A stretch of 25,133 nt of DNA from Spirochaetaceae bacterium (GTDB lineage: Bacteria > Spirochaetota > Spirochaetia > UBA9216): assembly GCA_028527945.1 (NCBI GenBank), contig JAQQAK010000451.1:1-25133 (forward strand). Direction: 5' to 3'. The stretch's first letter is position 1, and every line of letters begins with the position of its first letter. Made by a program: the position numbers and the translations under genes. The notes under the pieces are model-generated. The model saw only the letters and a list, made by a program, of their open reading frames with translations, ran no database searches and had not been told where the DNA came from. Positions 7,102-13,311 of this stretch are shown one piece after another.

Positions 7102-9141
7102 TTAAAAAATTAACAATCCAACTCTATAAGCAATTCCGCCAGCGATTAATGAAGTGACAATATAATATAAAGAACTTCCGAAAGTCCATTTAAGCGATTT
7201 GGATTCTGAATAAATTGAGGCCACTGTTCCAATACATGGAACCGTAAAAAAGAAGGCGAAAATAAACGCAAGAGCCGATGCAGGATTGACCATAGAACCT
7301 ATTGTTGAAGCTAATTCAGCATGACCAGCAGCGGCTCCGCCAAGAAGAAAGGATGTAATTGAAGTCGCTCCACCAATACCATATAAAACAGCGATAACAG
7401 AAAGAGCGGCTTCTTTAGCTATCATTGCAGCACAAAGCGCAATGAATAGTCTCCAATCAAGACCTAAAAAGCTTGTTACCGGATCAAAGAACTTTCCAAT
7501 GGACGCAAGGATAGATAAGTCCATGTTCCCGTCTGCTCTATAAGAAAGAGCCCATGTTACAACTGACAAAATCGCAATCAGTGAAACAGCTCTTTTAAAG
7601 AATGATTTGACCTGAACCCAAACATGTCCAAAAATAGTTTTCCAATTAGGCTTATGGTACGGCGGAAGCTCCATTATCAAACCGGAAGTTTCTCCAGGAA
7701 CAACAAACTTTCTAAGAAGATAAGAAGTCAGCGAAAGATGAAGAACCATTATAACCAGTAAAATAAGAATGATAAAAGGCATTGCGGCAGAAAAGAATAT
7801 TGTTCCAATAAAACTAATAACAGCCCAAAGCGCAGCACATGGAACAATAGAGACCATTACAAGGGTCACCATTCTTTGCTGCCATGTATCAATAACTCTT
7901 GTCCCTGTAACCCCTGCTATATTACAACCAAAGCTCATTAATAAAGGCATAAAAGATTTTCCATGAAGCCCTAGTTTTGTCATAGAATTATCAAAAATAT
8001 ACGCAAGACGAGCAACATATCCTACATCTTCCAGTAGACTAAAAACAAGGTATACTCCAAAAATATATCCCAGCATCATTATAGCTACAGAGACACCAGG
8101 AATCAGACCATCAGCAAGCAGTGAAACAAACCATTGAGGAGCTGATGTTAAACCGGAATTAACAGCTGAAACAAGGAATTTCCCCAACGGCTGCATCCCC
8201 CCCATAACTGGAAGAGCAACAATCATTGCCGCTCCAAAGCTGAAAAGCATTATTAATACAGCAAGAACCTTTCCCCAGACCGGATGGGTCGCTATTTTAT
8301 CAAACCTTTTTCCACGACTCTTTTTTTCAACAGCTTCTTGTTTTTTAACAGCCTTGGACAACACATTAGAAATCCATTCATAACGAAGCCCCGCGGCATG
8401 AAGCTGTCCATCTTCAACACTATTAAGTAATGTAAAAAGTTTATTCCATTCCTGACTTGATATTTTCTGCTGAATCTCACCATAAACTTCAGCATCACCT
8501 TCTATAAGCTTTATGACCATCCAGTCTTCTGGAAAGATACTGTTAATTTTTCCGGTTATCACACTTTTTACAGAATTAAATAATTTATCATCTTTAAATA
8601 TTGAATCTGCTTTAGTATCTGTTTTAATTTCTTTATCTGCTACAGCTTCAATAGCCGATAAAAACTCTAAAACACCCTCACCCTTTGCGGCAACAAGAGG
8701 CAAAACCTTAATACCCAAACCTTTTTCAAGCTCTTCAACATTTATGTCTTTGCCCTGTTCTTCAGCAACATCCATCATATTAAGGGCAAGAACAGACGGA
8801 ACATTCAGTAATTTTATCTCCGCAAGCAAATAAAGACTACGCTCTAACTGTGATGCATCGGCCATAATAACAACCACATCAGGTTGTTCATCAACAATAA
8901 AATCTCTTGCGATCTTCTCTTCAATAGAATTAGCAGTCAGGCTATATGTTCCCGGTAAATCGACAAGCTGATATGGTCTATCACCTATGACAAAATTACC
9001 ACTCTTTTGTTCAACAGTTTTACCGGGCCAGTTTCCAACATGTTGCTTAGCCCCCGTTAAACGATTAAAAAGTGTTGATTTACCTGTATTAGGCTGGCCA
9101 GCAAGAGCTATTATTCTTGTTTTCTCAGAAGTAACTGTCAT
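7102..9141 (-). CDS. feoB: FeoB ferrous iron (or Mn) transporter with variant gate motifs
   Basis: This 679-residue protein is a FeoB-family membrane transporter with an N-terminal GTPase. G1 is GQPNTGKST (residues 15-23), the switch region holds KQHVGNWPGKTVE, G3 is DLPG (61-64) and G4 is NMMD (121-124). A cytosolic helical insert follows, then a membrane domain from about residue 290 with two gate repeats. The first gate reads SFGCNIAGVTGTRVID (403-418), where E. coli FeoB has GFGCNVPSVMGARTLD. The following helix has VPCAALW (433-439) instead of MSCGARL. So the Cys residues persist but their surroundings differ, marking a distinct FeoB subgroup. AAGGAGG lies 7 nt before the ATG, and the gene overlaps feoA by 4 nt. 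The substrate is probably Fe2+; Mn2+ cannot be excluded. Confidence 0.92.
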   Translation of the reverse strand: MTVTSEKTRIIALAGQPNTGKSTLFNRLTGAKQHVGNWPGKTVEQKSGNFVIGDRPYQLVDLPGTYSLTANSIEEKIARDFIVDEQPDVVVIMADASQLERSLYLLAEIKLLNVPSVLALNMMDVAEEQGKDINVEELEKGLGIKVLPLVAAKGEGVLEFLSAIEAVADKEIKTDTKADSIFKDDKLFNSVKSVITGKINSIFPEDWMVIKLIEGDAEVYGEIQQKISSQEWNKLFTLLNSVEDGQLHAAGLRYEWISNVLSKAVKKQEAVEKKSRGKRFDKIATHPVWGKVLAVLIMLFSFGAAMIVALPVMGGMQPLGKFLVSAVNSGLTSAPQWFVSLLADGLIPGVSVAIMMLGYIFGVYLVFSLLEDVGYVARLAYIFDNSMTKLGLHGKSFMPLLMSFGCNIAGVTGTRVIDTWQQRMVTLVMVSIVPCAALWAVISFIGTIFFSAAMPFIILILLVIMVLHLSLTSYLLRKFVVPGETSGLIMELPPYHKPNWKTIFGHVWVQVKSFFKRAVSLIAILSVVTWALSYRADGNMDLSILASIGKFFDPVTSFLGLDWRLFIALCAAMIAKEAALSVIAVLYGIGGATSITSFLLGGAAAGHAELASTIGSMVNPASALAFIFAFFFTVPCIGTVASIYSESKSLKWTFGSSLYYIVTSLIAGGIAYRVGLLIF

Positions 9142-9368
9142 TTAACAGCCTCCTTAACCTCAATCTTGGAGGCTTCTCCCCTACCGATTGCTATTTCAGT
9201 GTCACGTAATTTGACAATCAGAGGCCCTCGCCTGCCATTTCTGATTACTGAGATATCAGCCTCAGGAGTAAACCCCATTGCAGTAGCTCTGCTTAAAAAT
9301 TTTCCACCGCCGCTAATTTTTTCTATTATACCGCTTTCACCGCTTGCAAATAGATCCAAACTTTTCAT
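9138..9368 (-). CDS. feoA: FeoA SH3-like accessory protein
   Basis: This 76-residue cytosolic protein has the FeoA core: a segment FLSRATAMGFTPEADISVIRNG followed by GPLIVKLRDTEIAIGRGEASKIEV. The latter is the typical SH3-like beta-barrel with the R(D/G)xxIAIGRxxAxxI ending. FeoA is thought to bind FeoB and support its transport activity. A strong GGAGGGAG site precedes the ATG. The gene overlaps both feoC-like (9365-9368) and feoB (9138-9141) by 4 nt, so the three are translationally coupled. Confidence 0.9.
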   Translation of the reverse strand: MKSLDLFASGESGIIEKISGGGKFLSRATAMGFTPEADISVIRNGRRGPLIVKLRDTEIAIGRGEASKIEVKEAVK

Positions 9369-9634
9369 TTTCTCCCTCCAATACTATCAGCCTTTTCTGT
9401 CAATTCCCAAAAAACTAATCCACCTTTTTTTGAATGGTTGCAGCCAGCACAGCCCTTACAAGAAGATCCACAAGAGCAACTGCCTCCGATGTTGACTTCC
9501 TTCAAGTATCCACGTCCGACAAGATCTTCAACCATCATTTTTACAATTTCAGGACTAGCATCTACGATTTCGCACAGATCAGTGATAGATGAGATATTTC
9601 CATTTTTTATTGCGTTTATTATTTTTTTCAACAT
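9365..9634 (-). CDS. feoC: FeoC-like winged-helix protein with cysteine cluster
   Basis: This 89-residue protein is the first gene of the feo operon. Residues 1-48 form a small winged helix (LKKIINAIKNG, SSITDLCEIVDASPEIVKMMVEDLVGRGYLKE). A cysteine-rich wing follows with Cys53, 55, 59, 62 and 65, spaced C-x-C-x3-C-x2-C-x2-C, and a short C-terminal strand (LVFWELTEKA). FeoC proteins carry a comparable Cys-rich wing that can hold an Fe-S cluster and act on FeoB or as a regulator. Five cysteines with an extra CxC is denser than the four-Cys pattern of enterobacterial FeoC. No good Shine-Dalgarno sequence is visible before the ATG. The gene symbol rests on fold, Cys cluster and position. Confidence 0.75.
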   Translation of the reverse strand: MLKKIINAIKNGNISSITDLCEIVDASPEIVKMMVEDLVGRGYLKEVNIGGSCSCGSSCKGCAGCNHSKKGGLVFWELTEKADSIGGRK

Positions 9635-9652
9635 AATTTACACGTTCTATCT

Positions 9653-9714
9653 TAATTAGCACATACTAATTCTATTGTCAATACAAGTTTATACGTATTA
9701 ACTTATATTGACAA
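9653..9714 (-). promoter_or_regulatory. feo operon promoter overlapped by a 40-bp palindromic operator
   Basis: On the minus strand, TTGACA (9681-9676), a 17-bp spacer and TAATTA (9658-9653) form a promoter ahead of feoC. The -35 lies within a 40-bp near-perfect palindrome at 9675-9714. Its outer arms are TTGTCAATA and TATTGACAA, its inner halves AAGTTTATAC and GTATTAACTT, and only two mirrored pairs mismatch. Such overlap is expected for repressor binding. The metal regulator encoded at 10611-11273 is the obvious candidate, but the motif is not the classic DtxR box. Confidence 0.7.
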
Positions 9715-9780
9715 AACAAATGCAAATTACTACTTTGTTTACAGAGGGATAATAATATTATGAAGCTTTATAAAGAGCCT

Positions 9781-10515
9781 CTAAGCTATATCAATTAAGC
9801 GCCCTATCCTTTTAGCGTGCTCTTTTTCCTCTTCAAAAAGACGCATCAAGCTTAATCGAACCGAAGCTATTTTTGTTTTTTCTGACATTATGCGGTAAAA
9901 CTCTGCCATCGAGCATTCTCTCTCATAAAGCTCCGCCAAAAGTTCATTTTCAGCATCACCACATGAGCAATTAGAATTAAGATTTTTATGTTTTAAAAGA
10001 TCCTCTTCGGAACTATGAAGCTCATCAGCTGTAAGAGACTGAAGAACATTTATATGACCTAACTCCTGCGCTATTATAGAATCAAGAACTTCAAGGCAGC
10101 CAGGTTTTGTTATTTTTTCTCTGGCAGATCTAAGCATTTCAACTTCTGCATTCTCAAAGCCTTGAGCCGCTCTAAGTATTGGATTTTCAATAATAGTAGT
10201 ACAAACATCTTCCTTGGGAACAGCCTTTGAACTTACTTCAGGGCCAAAAGCTTCTTTTAAATAAAGAAGACCAAAAACAATAAAAAGTACACCAGCAGCT
10301 ATTTTGATATACCTCGCAGGAATGAGGTTTCCTATCAAAGAACCTGCCGCAACCGCAATAACAGAAGAAAGACTTAAAGCAAGAACAGAACCTATTAAAA
10401 TAGAAACAGGTTTATTGCATCCAGCAGATGCGGCCATTGCTGCAAACTGAGTTTTATCTCCCAGTTCAGCAAGAAAGATCACAAAGAAAGTAGAAATAAT
10501 AAGTTTAAGATCCAT
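9781..10515 (-). CDS. Fusion: half-size GDT1/UPF0016 transporter + rubrerythrin-like di-iron domain
   Basis: This is a 244-residue two-domain protein. Residues 1-92 hold three hydrophobic segments and the signature ELGDKTQFAAMAAS (E17, G19, D20, K21), the hallmark of the GDT1/TMEM165/MneA cation transporter family. These proteins usually carry two such repeats in ~190 residues, and only one is present here. Residues ~105-244 form a soluble four-helix ferritin-like domain with di-iron ligand spacing: Glu121/124 in helix 1, E151-x-x-H154 in helix 2, Glu residues at 195-205 in helix 3, and E230-x-x-H233 in helix 4. A CSC motif (183-185) lies in the central linker. The design parallels MbfA, where a rubrerythrin domain is fused to a VIT1-type iron exporter. 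Role inferred: Fe/Mn efflux gated or assisted by a metal- or peroxide-sensing domain. It follows the dtxR-type gene. Confidence 0.8.
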   Translation of the reverse strand: MDLKLIISTFFVIFLAELGDKTQFAAMAASAGCNKPVSILIGSVLALSLSSVIAVAAGSLIGNLIPARYIKIAAGVLFIVFGLLYLKEAFGPEVSSKAVPKEDVCTTIIENPILRAAQGFENAEVEMLRSAREKITKPGCLEVLDSIIAQELGHINVLQSLTADELHSSEEDLLKHKNLNSNCSCGDAENELLAELYERECSMAEFYRIMSEKTKIASVRLSLMRLFEEEKEHAKRIGRLIDIA

Positions 10516-10574
10516 AATAAAAAAACTCCAAAAGTAATGTTAACGAATTATCAATGTTGCATAGAGTTTTGTCT

Positions 10575-10604
10575 ATTATAAAAAACTATCTTAGGATTGC
10601 CTAA
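10575..10604 (-). promoter_or_regulatory. Promoter with DtxR-like box upstream of the GDT1-ferritin fusion
   Basis: On the minus strand the -10 is TATAAT (10580-10575), and 17 bp upstream lies TAGGCA (10603-10598) as a weak -35. The -35 is embedded in the inverted repeat TTAGGCAATCCTAA (10604-10591). The arms TTAGG and CCTAA with a 4-bp spacer match the first 14 positions of the DtxR/IdeR box layout. The site is 7 nt beyond the regulator's stop codon and 76 bp ahead of the fusion gene, so the fusion can be transcribed separately from the regulator. Confidence 0.5.
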
Positions 10605-10610
10605 AACTTT

Positions 10611-11273
10611 TTACAAAGCCTTTATTAGTAATTTCTCAGCTGACTCAAGACTTAAAACAACCGGCTCAGCCCCCTCTGGCCGAAGCCTAATTATTCCGGC
10701 TTCAGGCTGGATTTCATCTATATGAACTATTGTTCCTGGATAAAGAGCTATATCACCTATAAAACTAAGAAACTGCTTTGATTCGTCAAGAATCCGGCTT
10801 ATCTCACATGTATCACCAGCTTTACAGGAATGCAGTTTTGAATGATTATATTTAGGAATTTCACCGTCAGCTGTAGGAATGGGATCTCCATGAGGATCAA
10901 ACACAGGATACCCAAGAAGTTTATCTATTCCTGAAACGACCTTTGGTGACAAAGCATGCTCAATTCTGTCGGCTTCATCATGAACCTCAGACCAATCCAT
11001 TCCAACAATATCAACAAGAAAAAGTTCAATTATTCTGTGATTACGCAGGGTTGTAACAGCAAGTTTACGCCCTTTAGTCGTAAGCCTACAGCCTACATAA
11101 GCCCTGTATTCTAAAAAACCCTCAGCCGTTAAAGCTTTAACCATTCCGGTAACTGTTCCTGCTGCCAGACCAAGCTCTTTAGCTATAAGGTTCAGTTTAA
11201 TAATCTCAGTGCCCTGTGCTTCCTGAAGCTCAAGTATAGTTTTTAAATAGTTTTCTCTGGCTGATGATTGCAT
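10611..11273 (-). CDS. DtxR/MntR-family metal-dependent transcriptional regulator
   Basis: This 220-residue regulator has an N-terminal winged helix (residues ~8-62, with LIAKELGLAAGTVTGMVKALTAEGFLEY), a metal-binding dimerisation domain (~65-140, with LRNHRIIELFL and EVHDEADRIEHALSP) and a C-terminal SH3/FeoA-like domain (~150-220). Numbering coincides with DtxR: His79, Glu105 and His106 are kept. However, DtxR's Met10 is Asn8 here, Cys102 is Asp102, and Lys11 stands where MntR has Glu11. An oxygen-rich ligand set is closer to MntR than to iron-sensing DtxR, so Mn2+ or mixed sensing is plausible. I use the ATG at 11273; the frame extends to a TTG at 11285 without support. It probably controls the feo operon and the adjacent fusion gene. 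Confidence 0.88.
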   Translation of the reverse strand: MQSSARENYLKTILELQEAQGTEIIKLNLIAKELGLAAGTVTGMVKALTAEGFLEYRAYVGCRLTTKGRKLAVTTLRNHRIIELFLVDIVGMDWSEVHDEADRIEHALSPKVVSGIDKLLGYPVFDPHGDPIPTADGEIPKYNHSKLHSCKAGDTCEISRILDESKQFLSFIGDIALYPGTIVHIDEIQPEAGIIRLRPEGAEPVVLSLESAEKLLIKAL

Positions 11274-11285
11274 ATTAATTACCAA

Positions 11286-11536
11286 TTTATTATATGATAA
11301 AAATTAAATCTATAGAGGCTCTTTAAAAACCAAACGGAGTTTTAAAAGAAGCTCTATATATGAATATTAATCAACCACTCCGGAGCAGAGCAAACACAGG
11401 TTGGTTCTGCAAGGAATGGGTTTAGACGGTCGCCGCTTTCTACCCAACACAAAAATACTCTTTCCTAATAGAAGATTCCACAAGTAGAATACTGCTAAAG
11501 CAGAGCGGGTATTAAACCTTCCCGGCGAATAAAAAC
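11286..11536. other. Geneless, hairpin-rich region between the dtxR-type and crp-type genes
   Basis: No convincing gene is seen in these 251 bases. Several inverted repeats are present. A long imperfect hairpin (arms TATAGAG..TTTAAAA at 11311-11328 and TTTTAAAA..CTCTATA at 11340-11358) lies just ahead of dtxR. GCAGA (11385-11389) pairs with TCTGC (11406-11410). TGGGT..AGA..CGG (from 11417) pairs with CCG..TCT..ACCCA (to 11446). CTGCT-AA-AGCAG lies at 11492-11503, and GCGAATAA/TTATTCGC at 11525-11544 spans the crp stop. The stretch 11380-11450 looks G+C-richer than the flanks. It could be a dtxR leader, a small RNA, or gene remnants. I could not match it to a known riboswitch. Confidence 0.4.
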
Positions 11537-12196
11537 TTATTCGCTATTAATCACAAGAAGGCCGTCTTTTTCAATAGACAAGAGCTGTTCATTTTCAAGC
11601 ACCCTGAGCTCCCGCATTAGAGACGGCCTTGATACGTTCATGTACTCGGCCCATTTTGACTTGGACAGGGAAAGCCTCAGGCTGCCATCCTCGTCCGGCC
11701 TTAGTATGTTTCTACAATAATAGAAGATTTTTTTTCTAATGGAAGAATAGCTTAAGAGTTCAAGCCTCTGCTGAAACGATAATACCCTTTCTGAAAACAG
11801 TCTGGTAATGTTTTGGTTAACCCTGGGATAATAAGCAAGAATCTCGTATACATCCGCTCTGGGAATTCTCAACACCTGGGTCTTTGTCCTTGCTATAATA
11901 TCACATTCGGCCTTCTTTCCCTCTTCCGCGAAGGCAACAGCCCCGCCAAAAACCTCTCCCCTCTCTCTGAGCTCAATACAAAGGTTATTACCGCTTTCAA
12001 GAACCCTGTGTATCTCAATGGTCCCGCTTAAAATCACGGACATATAGGGATAGGGAGAATCCTCTCTCATAAGATAGTCTCCACGCGAGTAATCAACAAG
12101 CTGATAATCAACGCGCTCCAAAAGTCCGGAAAGCTCTTCTGTTGTAAGACCGCTAAACAATCTGCAGCAGAGCATTACCTCAATAATTTCATTCAT
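11537..12196 (-). CDS. Crp/Fnr-family transcriptional regulator
   Basis: This 219-residue regulator (from the ATG at 12196; the frame is open to a GTG at 12238) has an N-terminal cyclic-nucleotide-binding-type beta-roll. It starts LFSGLTTEELSGLLERVDYQ, with YSRGDYLMREDSPYPYMSVILSGTIEIHR and ERGEVFGGAVAFAEE. A dimerisation helix (VNQNITRLFSERVLSFQQRLELLS) and a C-terminal HTH (LSKSKWAEYMNVSRPSLMRELRVLENEQLL) follow. There is no N-terminal four-Cys FNR cluster (only Cys-Cys near residue 9), so the effector is unknown. It is divergent from the ABC importer operon at 12310, which it probably controls. I prefer the ATG start because it leaves the palindrome at 12211-12224 in the intergenic control region. 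Confidence 0.85.
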   Translation of the reverse strand: MNEIIEVMLCCRLFSGLTTEELSGLLERVDYQLVDYSRGDYLMREDSPYPYMSVILSGTIEIHRVLESGNNLCIELRERGEVFGGAVAFAEEGKKAECDIIARTKTQVLRIPRADVYEILAYYPRVNQNITRLFSERVLSFQQRLELLSYSSIRKKIFYYCRNILRPDEDGSLRLSLSKSKWAEYMNVSRPSLMRELRVLENEQLLSIEKDGLLVINSE

Positions 12197-12210
12197 ATTT
12201 TTTACAGACT

Positions 12211-12224
12211 GTATCCGTGGATAC
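12211..12224. promoter_or_regulatory. Candidate operator between crp-type gene and ABC operon
   Basis: GTATCCGTGGATAC is a perfect inverted repeat (6-bp arms, 2-bp centre). It lies 15-28 bp ahead of the preferred crp-type start and 86 bp ahead of the divergent binding-protein gene. It is not the TGTGA-N6-TCACA Crp site or the FNR box. It may be a lineage-specific operator for this regulator and autoregulatory. Confidence 0.4.
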
Positions 12225-12309
12225 TTTTTAGCCTCCACGAATAATCTTACACTACTTAGACTTATATAACAAGATTAGCTTTCAGTAATCATTTTATCAG
12301 GAGTAAAAT

Positions 12310-13311
12310 ATGAAAACAAGATTTTTAGCAGTGCTTACACTTTTACTTTTATGCCTTTCAATTTACGCGGGAGGCAGTCAGGAAGAAAGCAGCACTTCAG
12401 CAGGAACAGAAGCAAAGGCCATTGAAAGGTCTGTGCTTGTAATAGCCGCGCCAAGATCACCGGCATCATTACCCGTACTATGGCTGCAGGAAAACAAACC
12501 CTCAGAGGACTTTCCGGATGTGAAGGTAGAACTCTACTCCAGCATGGAGGCCATGATGGCCCTTGCCCAGTCTGATGATGTAGATCTCATGCTAATGCCG
12601 TCAAACTCGGCCGCGACAATGTACAACAAGGGCTTTAATGTTTCGCTGCTGAATGTCTTCCAGTGGGGAGGATTGTTCCTGAGCTCAACAGATCCGGACT
12701 GTAACAGCTGGGAGGACCTCAAGGGCAAAGAATTATACGTACCATCCAAGGGCTCTGTTCCAGATATGGTGACACAGCTCTTTCTGAAAAATAACAATCT
12801 TACAATAGGCAGCGATTTAACCGTAGTATATTCAAACCACGCGGAGATAGCCCAGCTTCTTGGCAGCGGAACAATCTCATACGCGGTTGATGTTCAGCCC
12901 TTTGTAACGGCAAACAGCGAATCCCTTGCAAACTACCATATTATCTCTGAATACAGGATAGACTGGAAAAATCTTGCCGGTGAGGGCGTTAAAATGCCGG
13001 GCTTCTGTACCTTGATAAAGGGAAACAGCTGTCCCGCGGACCCGGAAATGGTAAACAGGGCATTTGAAACGGCAGTAAAAACTATCGCGGAAAATCAGCA
13101 GATGTCCGGAGAACTTGCCAATAAATACATCAACGCCAATGCGAATCTTATAGCAAAATCCATATCTGGCTTCAATTTCTCCTTTATGGCAGCATCAGAC
13201 ATTACAGCGGATGTAAACAAATACCTTGAACTTTTGTACAGCATGAAACCGGCAGTAGTCGGCGGCAAGATGCCGGATGAGGGATTTCTCTACAGCAATG
13301 ATAAAGAATAA
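12310..13311 (+). CDS. NitT/TauT-like ABC transporter substrate-binding protein
   Basis: This 333-residue exported solute-binding protein belongs to the NMT1/SsuA/TauA-like group. The leader MKTRFLAVLTLLLLCLSIYA is followed by GGSQEESSTSAG, a spirochaete-style leader with a Cys15 that could act as a lipobox (LLLC). Mature features typical of the group include LVIAAPRSPASLPVLWLQE, DDVDLMLMPSNSAATMYNKG, WEDLKGKELYVPSKGSVPD, and a late GFCTLIKGNSCPADPEMVNRA. The ligand cannot be deduced; nitrate, sulfonates, thiamine precursors and aromatic acids are all used by relatives. AGGAG lies 6 nt before the ATG. First gene of a permease/ATPase/methyltransferase operon. Confidence 0.85.
   Translation: MKTRFLAVLTLLLLCLSIYAGGSQEESSTSAGTEAKAIERSVLVIAAPRSPASLPVLWLQENKPSEDFPDVKVELYSSMEAMMALAQSDDVDLMLMPSNSAATMYNKGFNVSLLNVFQWGGLFLSSTDPDCNSWEDLKGKELYVPSKGSVPDMVTQLFLKNNNLTIGSDLTVVYSNHAEIAQLLGSGTISYAVDVQPFVTANSESLANYHIISEYRIDWKNLAGEGVKMPGFCTLIKGNSCPADPEMVNRAFETAVKTIAENQQMSGELANKYINANANLIAKSISGFNFSFMAASDITADVNKYLELLYSMKPAVVGGKMPDEGFLYSNDKE

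Noticed and set aside
9772..11324. 12-bp inverted repeat AAAGAGCCTCTA (9772-9783) and TAGAGGCTCTTT (11313-11324) flanking the fusion and regulator genes
   Set aside because: Short and without target duplication or recombinase; one copy overlaps the stop codon of the fusion gene and the other is part of a local hairpin, so a mobile-element boundary is not supported.
11380..11450. Possible SRP RNA, c-di-GMP or cobalamin riboswitch
   Set aside because: Superficial word similarity only; the conserved cores (SRP GGAAGCAGC loop, GEMM tetraloop receptor, B12 box GCCACTG) are not found on either strand.
11525..11544. GCGAATAA/TTATTCGC hairpin as terminator of the crp-type gene
   Set aside because: The stem is perfect, but on the coding strand the T run is in the loop and none follows the stem, so it is not a standard terminator.
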